Shown here: piece by piece, positions 34,482 through 43,972 of the stretch | Position numbering within the stretch: position 1 is the first letter of the stretch | Layout of the letters: each line of letters starts with the position of its first letter | Assembly: GCF_026410305.1 (NCBI RefSeq) | Contig: NZ_JAPMLQ010000002.1 | Coordinates: forward strand, 62,001 to 126,000 | Direction of reading: 5' to 3' | Source of the DNA: Sulfitobacter sp. F26204 | GTDB taxonomy: Bacteria; Pseudomonadota; Alphaproteobacteria; Rhodobacterales; Rhodobacteraceae | Length of the DNA stretch: 64,000 nucleotides | Notes under the pieces: generated by a model | Seen by the model: only the letters and a program-made list of their open reading frames with translations | Told to the model about the DNA's origin: nothing | Database searches by the model: none | Made by a program: the position numbers and the translations under genes

Positions 34482-35015
34482 TTAAAAAAACGCCAACCAG
34501 AGAATGAATGCAGCGACGATGCACAGGATTGCAACGATCAGGGTAGCGCTGCCGCGATTGTCCTGAGCATTGGCTGCTGTGGCCGTCACCGACCCAGTAT
34601 AGGGTTTGGCAGATTCAGCCGAAACGTCGATCTGCGTTGTTGGAGCGGGCGTTTGTGCATAGGTACCGATCAGAGTCAGAGCAGAATCAGGCGTCAAACT
34701 CCCGCCCGCTCCGCCGAAAGCCACGGAGTGTACAAGCATCACCCAGCCATCAAGAGCCGCCAGTTTCCCGCCATCGCGTTTGATGTCATCCTCGCGTGCA
34801 TCTGTACCTTCGCGCAGGTACCCCGTCAGCCCGATGTCGCCCAAGTCGGTCAGCGGAAAGACTTCTACGCCATCGGTGTTTAGCGATTCCACCCCAAGGA
34901 TTGCTGATTGTGCCTGAGGGCTATTGCGCAAGGCACGCGCCTGGGCGGGGGGCATGGACAGGGAAAAGACCCGTGTGGTGCCGATCTCTCCTGTGGGAAT
35001 ATCAATCCGGGTCAT
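34482..35015 (-). CDS. Tail-anchored protein of unknown function downstream of pyrB
   Basis: A 177-residue protein. I place the start at 35015 (MTRIDIPTGEIG), 8 bases after the pyrB stop; the longer frame would overlap pyrB. Residues 1 to about 150 are soluble and beta-rich, with no motif that I recognise, and the C-terminal residues 155-177 form a hydrophobic anchor (ATLIVAILCIVAAFILWLAFF, last segment). Its place directly after pyrB suggests co-expression with pyrimidine synthesis. Function unknown. Confidence 0.72.
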   Translation of the reverse strand: MTRIDIPTGEIGTTRVFSLSMPPAQARALRNSPQAQSAILGVESLNTDGVEVFPLTDLGDIGLTGYLREGTDAREDDIKRDGGKLAALDGWVMLVHSVAFGGAGGSLTPDSALTLIGTYAQTPAPTTQIDVSAESAKPYTGSVTATAANAQDNRGSATLIVAILCIVAAFILWLAFF

Positions 35016-35022
35016 TGGCGGG

Positions 35023-35985
35023 TCATACCGGTTGCAACGTTTGGGCACGCTGGTTTCGCGCCAGCAGATCCATCGCGGCCATCCGCACAGCTACGCCCAT
35101 TTCGACCTGATCCTGAATGACGCTGCGGTTGATGTCATCGGCCAGCGTGCCGTCAATCTCGACCCCGCGGTTCATCGGGCCGGGATGCATGACGATAGCG
35201 TCAGGCTTGGCATGGGCCAGTTTTTCCGCATCCAGACCGTAGCGGTGGTAGTATTCACGTTCCGAGGGGATGAACCCGCCGTCCATACGTTCCTTTTGCA
35301 GGCGTAGCATCATCACCACATCGACATCCTTTAACCCTTCGGCCATGTCATCAAAAACCTCGACACCGAATTCTTCGATTCCCGCAGGCATCAGTGTCGG
35401 CGGACCGATCAGCCGAATCCGGTTCTCCATCTTGCCCAACAGCATGATATTGGAGCGCGCCACCCGACTATGTGCAATATCGCCGCAAATCGCAATCGAC
35501 AGCCGGTGCAACCGTCCCTTGGCACGGCGAATGGTCAGCCCGTCCAGCAATGCCTGCGTCGGGTGTTCGTGCCGTCCGTCACCTGCGTTCAGCACCGCGC
35601 AGTTCACCTTTTGCGCCAAAAGGTCCACGGCCCCCGATTGCGGATGGCGCACAACCAGCAAATCGGGGTGCATCGCATTCAAAGTCATCGCGGTATCAAT
35701 CAGGGTTTCGCCCTTTTTGATTGACGACGCCTGCATCGCCATGTTCATCACGTCCGCCCCCAACCGCTTGCCGGCGATTTCGAAACTGGCCTGCGTGCGT
35801 GTGGAATTCTCAAAGAACATGTTGATCTGCGTCAGTCCGGCCAGCGCATCCGTATGCTTGTGCGGTTTGCGGTTGAGGTCGACATAGGTATCCGCCAGAT
35901 CAAGTATCGCGATGATGTCGTTCTGGGACAGATGCTCTATGCCAAGCAGATGACGATGTTCAAATGAACTGGTTGAGAAGGACAT
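35023..35985 (-). CDS. pyrB: Aspartate carbamoyltransferase catalytic subunit
   Basis: A 320-residue enzyme condensing carbamoyl phosphate and aspartate, the first committed step of pyrimidine synthesis. Active-site motifs are intact: [13 protein letters not shown] (carbamoyl phosphate), [22 protein letters not shown] (aspartate loop) and [19 protein letters not shown] precedes the ATG. No pyrI regulatory chain is present in the window; the inactive dihydroorotase homologue downstream may replace it as a structural subunit, as in class A transcarbamoylases. Confidence 0.95.
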   Translation of the reverse strand: MSFSTSSFEHRHLLGIEHLSQNDIIAILDLADTYVDLNRKPHKHTDALAGLTQINMFFENSTRTQASFEIAGKRLGADVMNMAMQASSIKKGETLIDTAMTLNAMHPDLLVVRHPQSGAVDLLAQKVNCAVLNAGDGRHEHPTQALLDGLTIRRAKGRLHRLSIAICGDIAHSRVARSNIMLLGKMENRIRLIGPPTLMPAGIEEFGVEVFDDMAEGLKDVDVVMMLRLQKERMDGGFIPSEREYYHRYGLDAEKLAHAKPDAIVMHPGPMNRGVEIDGTLADDINRSVIQDQVEMGVAVRMAAMDLLARNQRAQTLQPV

Positions 35986-36090
35986 GGGTGCGGCCTCTGG
36001 CTGGAGTTGCTACCTTATAGCGTTCCGCGAAGGGGTGCGGCAAGGCAATGAGGGATTTTGATTGCTGTCGCAGAGGCGTAAGCTGCCCCC

Positions 36091-36861
36091 ATGGAATCAG
36101 CGAATTTTCATTACGACCGTGCAATGCTGGAATGGCAGATCGAACTTGGCGCGACCGAGGCGATTCTGGACAGGCCGGTGAACAGGTATGATGCCCCCGC
36201 CGCGGAGGAAAAACCCAAGCTGGCCGCTCCATCAGCCTCGGGGGTGACGCCTGCCGTCAAGGTAGATCATGTCGCTGTCGCCGAAAGCGCGGCCGCTGCC
36301 GCCGGGACGCTCGACGAACTGCGCGAAGCAATCGCTGCGTTTGACCTGTGTGACCTCAAGAAGGGTGCGCGTAATCTGGTATTTTCGGATGGCATTGCCG
36401 GTGCGCGGGTAATGCTGGTGGGCGAGGCACCGGGGCGCGACGAAGACGTTGCCGGCAAACCTTTTGTCGGTCGTGCAGGTGATTTGTTGGACAAAATGCT
36501 GGCCGCAATCCGGATGGGGCGCGCAAGCGCGCAAGCACCGGTTTATATCACCAGTGTCCTGCCATGGCGCCCGCCCCAGAACCGCGATCCGAAACCCGAC
36601 GAGATCGCGATGATGAGGCCGTTTCTGTTACGTCACATTGAACTGGCGGCACCCGACGTGTTGTTGTTGGCCGGTAACTGGCCCTGTCAGGCCTTGCTGG
36701 GTAAACGCGGGATCACCCGGTTGCGTGGTCAATGGACAGAAGTTGCAGGCCGGCCGGCGCTGCCGATGTTTCACCCTGCTTACCTACTGCGTTCTCCGGA
36801 ATACAAACGCGAGGCCTGGGCCGATTTATTGAGTCTTCAGAAACGGTTGCGCGATGGTTGA
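36091..36861 (+). CDS. Family-4-like uracil-DNA glycosylase lacking Fe-S ligands
   Basis: A 256-residue protein. The DNA-glycosylase motifs GEAPGRDED (111-119), KPFVGRAGDLLDKML and HPAYLLRSP (228-236) match family-4 uracil-DNA glycosylases, which remove uracil from DNA. Family 4 normally binds a 4Fe-4S cluster with four Cys. Here only Cys87 aligns with a ligand; the partner positions read Phe84, Trp159 (in LPWRPPQNRDP) and Met174/175. An N-terminal extension of about 75 low-complexity residues precedes the domain. Activity without the cluster is plausible but unproven. It is divergent from pyrB and overlaps the LysE gene by 8 bases. Confidence 0.83.
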   Translation: MESANFHYDRAMLEWQIELGATEAILDRPVNRYDAPAAEEKPKLAAPSASGVTPAVKVDHVAVAESAAAAAGTLDELREAIAAFDLCDLKKGARNLVFSDGIAGARVMLVGEAPGRDEDVAGKPFVGRAGDLLDKMLAAIRMGRASAQAPVYITSVLPWRPPQNRDPKPDEIAMMRPFLLRHIELAAPDVLLLAGNWPCQALLGKRGITRLRGQWTEVAGRPALPMFHPAYLLRSPEYKREAWADLLSLQKRLRDG

Positions 36862-37474
36862 TCCCATCACACTTTTGACATTTGTACCTGCCGCTCTTGC
36901 GCTGAACTTCACGCCGGGGCCGGATATGATGTTCTGCCTTGGGCAGGGATTGCGCAGTGGTCCACGCGCGGCCATTGCTGGCAGCGGCGGCGTTGCGGTT
37001 GGAGGCATGGTACATGTCGCCCTGGCGGGCCTTGGGCTTGGCGCGGTCATGGCAACACATCCCTGGGCGTTTGATGTGATCCGCTGGTTCGGTGTTGCCT
37101 ATCTTGTCTATCTTGCTGTGGGTGCCTTGCGCGCCTTGCCACCAACAGGACCGACCGCGCCCGGGCTGCCTGTGATGCGTGCTTTTGGCTCTGGTCTGGT
37201 CATCAATCTGACCAACCCCAAGGTGATATTGTTTGTTCTGGCCTTTGTCCCTCAGTTCATTCAACCCGAAGCGGGTAATGTGCTGGGCCAGTTCCTGCTG
37301 TTTGGTGTCGTGATTGGTCTGGGTGGTTTTATCGTCAACGGGGCGGTCGGTGCCTATGCCGGGCGATTTGGCCCGACGCTGACAAAAAACCGACGCATGG
37401 GACGTGTAATGAGCCGGATCAGCGGCGGCATTTTTCTGGCCCTTGCCGCCCGATTAGCTGTATTGGAACGATGA
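36854..37474 (+). CDS. LysE family translocator
   Basis: A 206-residue inner-membrane exporter of the LysE/RhtB superfamily with about six helices. The N-terminal signature ALNFTPGPDMMFCLGQGLRSG and the second conserved segment INLTNPKVILFVLAFVPQF are clear. Family members export amino acids or related small molecules; the substrate is unknown. Its ATG lies inside the end of the glycosylase gene and its stop overlaps moaB, so the three genes form one transcript. Confidence 0.9.
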   Translation: MVDPITLLTFVPAALALNFTPGPDMMFCLGQGLRSGPRAAIAGSGGVAVGGMVHVALAGLGLGAVMATHPWAFDVIRWFGVAYLVYLAVGALRALPPTGPTAPGLPVMRAFGSGLVINLTNPKVILFVLAFVPQFIQPEAGNVLGQFLLFGVVIGLGGFIVNGAVGAYAGRFGPTLTKNRRMGRVMSRISGGIFLALAARLAVLER

Positions 37475-38016
37475 TGAGCCGTATCGACGAAACCCTTGAA
37501 TTCATTCCTGTTCGCATTGCTGTGTTGACCGTGTCGGACAGCCGCGACCTGTCCCAGGATCGCTCGGGTGACGTGCTGGTCCAACGGATCGAGACTGCGG
37601 GCCATGTTGTCGCTGACAGACATATCCTGCCCGATGAACGCACGCTGATCGCGGATCAGCTGCGCGCCTGGTGCGCAGACAAGGGCATTGACGTGATCCT
37701 CTCAACCGGAGGGACAGGATTGACCGGTCGCGATGTCACGGTCGAGGCGCACCGCGATGTCTATGAAAAAGAAATCGAGGCGTTCGGCACGGTGTTTACC
37801 ATCGTGTCGATGCAGAAAATCGGCACATCGGCAGTGCAAAGCCGCGCCACCGGTGGTGTAGCGCATGGCACCTATCTGTTTGCACTGCCAGGCTCACCGG
37901 GCGCTTGCAAGGATGCATGGGACGAAATTCTGGTCAAACAGCTCGACTACCGCCACCGACCTTGTAATTTTGTTGAAATCATGCCCCGACTTGATGAACA
38001 CAAACGTCGAAAATAG
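37471..38016 (+). CDS. moaB: Molybdenum cofactor biosynthesis protein B
   Basis: A 181-residue molybdopterin-binding-fold protein that adenylylates molybdopterin before molybdenum insertion (MoaB/Mog type). Signature segments are VLTVSDSRDLSQDRSG, STGGTGLTGRDVT and ALPGSPGACKDAWDEI. Two adjacent ATG codons (37471 and 37474) overlap the LysE stop; either is possible. It is apart from the other molybdenum genes at 25102 and 50878 in this window. Confidence 0.93.
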   Translation: MMSRIDETLEFIPVRIAVLTVSDSRDLSQDRSGDVLVQRIETAGHVVADRHILPDERTLIADQLRAWCADKGIDVILSTGGTGLTGRDVTVEAHRDVYEKEIEAFGTVFTIVSMQKIGTSAVQSRATGGVAHGTYLFALPGSPGACKDAWDEILVKQLDYRHRPCNFVEIMPRLDEHKRRK

Positions 38017-38096
38017 GCTGGGCAAAGAAAGTTGATTTCCCTGCGACGGAAAAATCTGCAACAGCCGTTTAAAGATGTAACTTGGTATTTTCGCGC

Positions 38097-38117
38097 TGAC
38101 CATTAGACTATGGGTCA
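38097..38117. promoter_or_regulatory. Operator-like inverted repeat upstream of the RND pump
   Basis: TGACC at 38097-38101 and GGTCA at 38113-38117, with further partial symmetry (CAT/ATG) inside, lie about 22 bases before the adaptor start. Such dyads are typical binding sites of TetR or MarR repressors of efflux pumps. No regulator gene is adjacent, so this is tentative. Confidence 0.3.
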
Positions 38118-38138
38118 ACGGCAAATTCTATAGAACGG

Positions 38139-39596
38139 ATGGCAATGCGGTTTTTGCGTCAAAGCATGATTGGCCTCTTCTTGGCGGCCTGTACGGTTGG
38201 GCTATTGGTGTTTGCAGCCTCTCTGATCGGGGGGGCTGTCAGCGAACGTATGGCGGACGATCCCAAGGGGCCGCCAGCCCGCGAACGGGTCTTCGCAGTG
38301 ACAGTTGTACGGGCCGAAGCCGAAGACGTGGTACCGGTTCTCGAGACATTTGGAGAAGTACAAAGCCGGCGTTTACTGGAACTGCGCGCACCCGGCGGCG
38401 GCCGTGTTGTTGAACTGGCCGAAGGGTTCGAGGATGGCGGCATTGTAAAAGCAGGACAGGTGCTGGTCCGGCTTGACCCTCTGGACGCGCAATCAGCCGT
38501 GGATCGCGCCCAAAGCGATGTCGCCGACGCCCGTGCCGAGGGGCGTGATGCCGCCCGTTCACTGGAACTTGCCGGTGCGGAACTGGACGCCATGCAAGTG
38601 CAGGCCAATCTGCGCACCAGAGCGTTTGAACGCCAGCGGGATTTGGTTGAGCGTGGTGTGGGCACTGCTGCCACGTCTGAAACTGCGGAACTGGCGGCGG
38701 CGGCGGCGCAGCAATCCGTGGTGTCACGGCGGCAGGCCGTTGCCCAGGCTGAAGCACGGGTAGATCAGGCCAAGACCCGTCTGGCCCGTGCCGAGATTGC
38801 CTTGGGAGAAGCCAAGCGGCGGCTGGACGATACCACGTTGACCGCGCCCTTTGATGGCACATTGTCTGCGACCAATGTTGTCGTTGGGCGGCTGGTCTCG
38901 GCAAACGAGCGGCTCGCCGAACTGATAGATCCTCAGGATCTCGAAGTATCGTTTCGATTGTCAACGGCGCAATATGCGCGCCTTTTGGACACAAACGGAG
39001 AGCTGGTGCGTGCCGAGTTGACTGTCACCCTTGACGTAACCGGTGTCGACATCGAAGCAACGGGCCGCATCAGTCGTGCAAGCGCCGCCGCTGGCGAGGG
39101 CGCAACCGGCCGGTTGATCTTTGCCGCATTGAGCCGGGCCAACGGATTCAAATCAGGCGACTTTGTTACGGTTCGCATCCATGAACCACTCTTGCGCAAC
39201 GTTGTACGTCTGCCCGCTTCAGCGGTGGATGCGCAAGGTGCATTGCTGGTGCTGGATGCCGAGAACCGTCTTGAGGAAATTGATGTGAACGTCCTGCGCC
39301 GACAGGGCGATGAAGTGTTCGTGCAGGGGCCTGTTCTGGGTCGTCAGGTGATTGAGGCGCGTTCCCCCTTGTTGGGAGCGGGCATTTCGGTGAAACCGAT
39401 CACGCGGGATGCTGCCCCCGCCGAAGCACCCGAGATGCTGGAACTGACCGAGGAGCGCCGCGCGCGGCTGGTGGCCTTTGTCGAAGGCAATTCCCGTATG
39501 CCAGAAGAGGCCAAGGCCCGGGTTCTGGCACGGTTGGCGGAACCCAAGGTCCCCGCAAACATGGTTGCCCGGATCGAAAGCCGGATGGGGGGCTAG
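38139..39596 (+). CDS. RND efflux periplasmic adaptor subunit
   Basis: A 485-residue membrane-fusion protein. An N-terminal signal anchor (about residues 10-32) is followed by the lipoyl-like half motif LELRAPGGGRVVELAEGFEDGG split by a long alpha-helical hairpin (about 115-225, Ala/Glu/Arg-rich), the second lipoyl half DTTLTAPFDGTLS and the beta-barrel. It bridges the permease and an outer-membrane channel. The starts at 38139 and 38145 are both possible. The C-terminal 60 residues form an extra helical tail. No outer-membrane channel gene is adjacent. Confidence 0.9.
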   Translation: MAMRFLRQSMIGLFLAACTVGLLVFAASLIGGAVSERMADDPKGPPARERVFAVTVVRAEAEDVVPVLETFGEVQSRRLLELRAPGGGRVVELAEGFEDGGIVKAGQVLVRLDPLDAQSAVDRAQSDVADARAEGRDAARSLELAGAELDAMQVQANLRTRAFERQRDLVERGVGTAATSETAELAAAAAQQSVVSRRQAVAQAEARVDQAKTRLARAEIALGEAKRRLDDTTLTAPFDGTLSATNVVVGRLVSANERLAELIDPQDLEVSFRLSTAQYARLLDTNGELVRAELTVTLDVTGVDIEATGRISRASAAAGEGATGRLIFAALSRANGFKSGDFVTVRIHEPLLRNVVRLPASAVDAQGALLVLDAENRLEEIDVNVLRRQGDEVFVQGPVLGRQVIEARSPLLGAGISVKPITRDAAPAEAPEMLELTEERRARLVAFVEGNSRMPEEAKARVLARLAEPKVPANMVARIESRMGG

Positions 39597-39599
39597 GGA

Positions 39600-42500
39600 G
39601 TGGTGCGTAAAATGCCCGTCACCGCCGGAGGTCTCTTGTCCTACTTCGTGCGGCACCGCACAGCTGCAAATCTGCTGCTGTTGGTGCTTCTGGTTGCAGG
39701 CCTGGCATCGGCACCCAACATGCGGGCACAGTTTTTTCCGGATGTGATCATCGATAATGTCACCGTCACAACAATTTGGGCAGGAGCCGGTGCCGAAGAC
39801 GTGGATACCGCCATCGTGCAGGTTCTGGAACCGGCACTGCTGTCTCTCGAAGGGGTCGAGGGATCAAACAGCACTTCGCGCGAAGGGGCGGGCAGTATCG
39901 TGCTCGACTTTGAACCGGGATGGGATATGGCCCGCGCTGCAGCAGATGTGCAAACGGCAGTTGATGCGGTTTCTACCTTGCCGGAAGAGGCAGAGGAACC
40001 CAACGTGCGCCGCGGTGCATGGCGCGACAGGGTGACCGATGTCGTGATCACGGGGCCGGTGGCGCCCGAACAGCTTGGCCGCTTTGCGGATGAATTTGTT
40101 ACCCGTCTGTTTGCGGTAGGTGTGACGCGCACAACCATACAAGGGATAGCAGCGCGCCAGACGATGGTTGAAGTGCCTTCGGCACAATTGATTGCCTATG
40201 ATATTACCATGGCCGAGATTGCGGCGGTGATTGCATCAGAGGTCGACGCCGATCCTGCGGGGGATGTGACCGGTGCCAATGCAAGGGTACGCACCGGCAC
40301 CGCCAAGCGCACAGCAGACGAGATCGCAGGCATCGTGCTGCGCTCCAATCCTGACGGGTCCAAGTTGACTGTCGGGGATGTTGCTGTGGTGCGCGAAGAG
40401 GGTGTCGATCGTGAACGCCAGTTTTTTGTCGGAGCGAACCCAGCGATGTCGGTGCGGGTGGATCGCTCCAACCGGGGGGATGCCATCGGTATCCAGGAAG
40501 ACGTGGAACGCGTCGCAGCGGAATTGCGCGCAAGCCTGCCGGCATCGGTTACGGTCGAACTGATCCGCACACGGTCGGCAGCAATCACCGGTCGTCTTGA
40601 CCTGTTGATCGACAATGGTTTGATGGGGCTTGGACTGGTTGTTACCCTTTTGTTTTTGTTCTTGAATGCACGCACGGCCTTTTGGGTTGCGGCGGGTATT
40701 CCGGTTGCGATGGGGGCGGCGATTGCGTTGATGTATCTTGGTGGGATCACGATAAACATGATCTCGCTATTCGGGTTGATCATCACTTTGGGCATTGTTG
40801 TGGACGATGCGATTGTGGTGGGTGAACATACCGATCATCGTTTCCGCACACTGGGCGAGCCACCCCTTGTCGCGGCGGAAAATGCGGCGCGGCGCATGGC
40901 AATGCCTGTCTTTGCCGCCACGATGACCACGATCATCGCTTTTTTTGGTCTGGTTGCCGTGGGCGGGCGGTTTGGTGACTTGATCCGCGACATTCCCTTT
41001 ACAGTGATTGCCGTGCTCGGTGCATCACTTGTCGAATGCTTCCTGATCTTGCCAAACCACATGGCTCACGCCGTATCGGCAGCGGACCGCGAACATTGGT
41101 ACGATCTGCCAAGTCGTCTTGTGAATCGCGGATTTGTCTGGCTGCGCGAAACGCTGTTCCGGCCATTTATGGCGGGGGTGATCAAGGCGCGGTATGTCGT
41201 GTTGGCCGGAGTGATCACAGTACTTGCCTCGCAGGTGGCGCTGTTTATCAAAGGCGATGTGCAGTGGCGTTTCTTCAATGCACCGGAACGCGGTTCTGTC
41301 ACCGGTAATTTCATGATGTCCGAGGGGGCCACGCGCGCAGATACGCTGGCAATGATGCGTGAAATGCAGCGTGCCACCGAGGTCTTGGGTGCTGAATATG
41401 AGAAACGCTATGGTGCCAATCCGTTGGATTATGTGATCGCCCAGACCGGTGGCAATTCAGGGTACGGACTGGCCGGGTCGGACACCAAAGGCGCGGACTT
41501 GTTGGGAGGGATCTCTATAGAGCTGATCGATGCAGATCTACGTCCCTATTCCAGCTTTGCCTTTGTCGCCGAGTTGCAGGATACCGTGGTGAACCACCCG
41601 ATGGCCGAAACGGTCAGTTTCCGCGGATGGCGCTCGGGCCCCGGTGGCGATGCGTTGGATGTGCAGTTTTATGGCGCAGATACCGACACGCTCAAGGCGG
41701 CGTCGGAAGCCCTGCAAGAAGCACTGCGCCAATATCCCGAAGTGAGTGCCGTAGAGGATAACCTAGCCTATGACAAAGAGGAACTGATCCTCGATCTGAC
41801 GCCGCAAGGACAGGCTTTGGGTTTTACCATCGACACTCTGGGTCGTGCTCTCCGTCATCGGTTGGGCGGGATTGAGGCGGCAACCTATCCTGACGGGCCT
41901 CGCTCTGCGACAATCCGCGTCGAATTGCCCAAGGGTGAGTTGACCGCTGACTTTCTGGACCGGACGCAGATGCGTACCCCCGCGGGTCTATATGTGCCGC
42001 TGGCGGATATTGTGAGCGTCGAACGACGCACCGGGTTTTCAACAGTCCGCCGAGAGAACGGTATTCGGCTGATCTCTGTCACCGGAGATATATCAGAGGA
42101 TGATCCGGCGCGGGCCACCGCGATTCAGCAAGCGCTCGAAGCAGAAATTCTGCCGCGCATTGCCTCTGAAAAACAGGTCGAGTTCCGCCTTGCCGGACTA
42201 AGCGAGCAAGAGGACGCATTTCTGAATGACGCAATGACGGGTTTGACCCTGTGTTTGACGGGCATCTATCTGGTGCTGGCTTGGGTCTTTGGCAGTTGGA
42301 CACGCCCTGTTGTCGTCATGGCGATTATTCCCTTCGGGTTGGTCGGTACCATTTATGGTCACAACCTTTGGGAAGTGCCCCTCAGTATGTTTACGGTTGT
42401 CGGATTGTTGGGCATGACGGGAATTATCATCAATGATTCCATCGTTCTGGTGACAACAATTGACGAATATGCCGAAACACGCGGACTTATTCCGTCGATC

Positions 42501-43001
42501 ATCGACGGGGCGACAGACCGTTTGCGCCCTGTGATGCTAACCACCCTTACGACTGTCTTGGGGATGGCACCGCTGCTCTATGAACAAAGCCAGCAGGCAC
42601 AATTTCTCAAGCCAACGGTAATCACGCTGGTCTACGGGTTGGGGTTCGGATTGCTGTTGGTCTTGTTGGTGGTGCCGGCATTGGTCGCGGCACAACATGA
42701 CATCGCTCGCCAGATAGCGGCGATGCGGCGTGGCCTGCGGGCACCGGTCGGGGCGTTGCGGCTGGGGCTTGTCGCGCTCTGGGGGGTCATTCTTGTTTGG
42801 GGGGCTGTGACCTTGGGCTGGGCCGCTTGGTATGGCATGCTGCCTCAAGCCATTGTCACATTAGTTCCATCTGTCGAGAATGTATCGGCACCACTGGCTG
42901 GATTGCTTCTGTTTATTGCCGGGGCCGCAGGGGTGGCCGTGACGGGGTATCTCTTGGCAATTGTTTCTTTTGCCCTGCGCAAGCGGACTGAAACGGGATA
43001 G
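39600..43001 (+). CDS. RND efflux transporter permease
   Basis: A 1133-residue inner-membrane pump of the AcrB/HAE-1 superfamily. Twelve transmembrane helices and two large periplasmic loops are expected. The paired aspartates of helix 4 are visible in LGIVVDDAIVVGEH, and the second-half counterpart in GMTGIIINDSIVLV. It is longer than typical AcrB (about 1050) because of extra C-terminal helices after residue 1030. The GTG start lies 3 bases after the adaptor stop with GGGAG before it. Substrate unknown; drugs, metals or lipids are all possible. Confidence 0.92.
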   Translation: MVRKMPVTAGGLLSYFVRHRTAANLLLLVLLVAGLASAPNMRAQFFPDVIIDNVTVTTIWAGAGAEDVDTAIVQVLEPALLSLEGVEGSNSTSREGAGSIVLDFEPGWDMARAAADVQTAVDAVSTLPEEAEEPNVRRGAWRDRVTDVVITGPVAPEQLGRFADEFVTRLFAVGVTRTTIQGIAARQTMVEVPSAQLIAYDITMAEIAAVIASEVDADPAGDVTGANARVRTGTAKRTADEIAGIVLRSNPDGSKLTVGDVAVVREEGVDRERQFFVGANPAMSVRVDRSNRGDAIGIQEDVERVAAELRASLPASVTVELIRTRSAAITGRLDLLIDNGLMGLGLVVTLLFLFLNARTAFWVAAGIPVAMGAAIALMYLGGITINMISLFGLIITLGIVVDDAIVVGEHTDHRFRTLGEPPLVAAENAARRMAMPVFAATMTTIIAFFGLVAVGGRFGDLIRDIPFTVIAVLGASLVECFLILPNHMAHAVSAADREHWYDLPSRLVNRGFVWLRETLFRPFMAGVIKARYVVLAGVITVLASQVALFIKGDVQWRFFNAPERGSVTGNFMMSEGATRADTLAMMREMQRATEVLGAEYEKRYGANPLDYVIAQTGGNSGYGLAGSDTKGADLLGGISIELIDADLRPYSSFAFVAELQDTVVNHPMAETVSFRGWRSGPGGDALDVQFYGADTDTLKAASEALQEALRQYPEVSAVEDNLAYDKEELILDLTPQGQALGFTIDTLGRALRHRLGGIEAATYPDGPRSATIRVELPKGELTADFLDRTQMRTPAGLYVPLADIVSVERRTGFSTVRRENGIRLISVTGDISEDDPARATAIQQALEAEILPRIASEKQVEFRLAGLSEQEDAFLNDAMTGLTLCLTGIYLVLAWVFGSWTRPVVVMAIIPFGLVGTIYGHNLWEVPLSMFTVVGLLGMTGIIINDSIVLVTTIDEYAETRGLIPSIIDGATDRLRPVMLTTLTTVLGMAPLLYEQSQQAQFLKPTVITLVYGLGFGLLLVLLVVPALVAAQHDIARQIAAMRRGLRAPVGALRLGLVALWGVILVWGAVTLGWAAWYGMLPQAIVTLVPSVENVSAPLAGLLLFIAGAAGVAVTGYLLAIVSFALRKRTETG

Positions 43002-43010
43002 CCACCCTGT

Positions 43011-43820
43011 CTAGCCGGAGGTACAGCCTCTAATATCAACAGCGTGTTTGCTTCCCAGAACCGTAATGCGGATCGCAGAGCGGTCCAGGGCAAGGGGGGC
43101 AGCGCTGCCCGCGATAATTTCACCGCGCGCCACCAGGGTAATCCCCTGTCGCGTCACCTTGGTTTCGCTGGCCCAAAGACCAGGTTGACCCGGCTCGATG
43201 ATCACGACTTCTTCGCCACCAGTATGGGGCACCGACAACCGGGCCTCGATGGACAATCCGTCCCGGGTCGGACGCAATGCGCAGGTAGCGGTTTTGACGC
43301 CCGCTTCCTTTGCCGAAAAGGGCCGTGCGGCAAGGGCTGCCGCAATTTTCGGGCTTGGTGTCAGGTTGTTGTCGCCAAGCACTGCATCCAGTTGCATTTG
43401 ATGCGGCACGCAAATGTCGCTGCAAACACCCAATTCCAGCTTGGCGCTGAGGGTAATCGGGTCATCCCTGTCCCGTGGCACCAGCGTCAGTGGCAAGATT
43501 ACGTCGCCGGAATATCCAATGGTCCGCATGCCTGCGGTCAGGAATACGACCGGGGTGGGCCAGGAAACCGCAACCCCCTTCAGGTTGTCGGACTTCGACC
43601 AATCAAAGAGTGGCGGAATGCCCGCATCGCCAGGGCTGCGCCAATAGGTTTTCCAACCCGGAGCCAGCCGCAAACGCACTGCGGCGACCCGCGTACCGTC
43701 CGATCGTTTCCAACCGGTCAGGATTTCGCCGGTCACAGGCGTTTGAAAGCTGTCGCCCGCGACAAGTGGCAAGGCCGAGGCACAGGTAATCGCCAGAGCG
43801 GTGAGGATGCGTTTTATCAT
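43011..43820 (-). CDS. Secreted DsbD N-terminal-domain-like protein
   Basis: A 269-residue protein with a Sec signal peptide (about residues 1-22). I choose the ATG at 43820 (MIKRIL), which gives the signal a proper basic n-region. The mature part matches the DsbD/ScsB periplasmic N-terminal domain: APGWKTYWRSPGDAGIPP and the redox pair Cys133/Cys137 in LGVCSDICVPHQMQ. It lacks the membrane and thioredoxin domains of full DsbD, so it must take electrons from another protein or act as a thiol chaperone. It is divergent from yqgE. Confidence 0.83.
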   Translation of the reverse strand: MIKRILTALAITCASALPLVAGDSFQTPVTGEILTGWKRSDGTRVAAVRLRLAPGWKTYWRSPGDAGIPPLFDWSKSDNLKGVAVSWPTPVVFLTAGMRTIGYSGDVILPLTLVPRDRDDPITLSAKLELGVCSDICVPHQMQLDAVLGDNNLTPSPKIAAALAARPFSAKEAGVKTATCALRPTRDGLSIEARLSVPHTGGEEVVIIEPGQPGLWASETKVTRQGITLVARGEIIAGSAAPLALDRSAIRITVLGSKHAVDIRGCTSG

Positions 43821-43972
43821 GGGCCCTAAATGGGCCAATTGTCTCAGACTGCCAAGTCACGATTGCATCAGCGGTGTTGTGTCATCTTGTTGCCGATTTG
43901 AGTAAAGCCCTTGTCTGAGGGACCGCTGACGGGCATCCTTGCGGGCATGTCATTCAATCACCCTTGTTGCCC

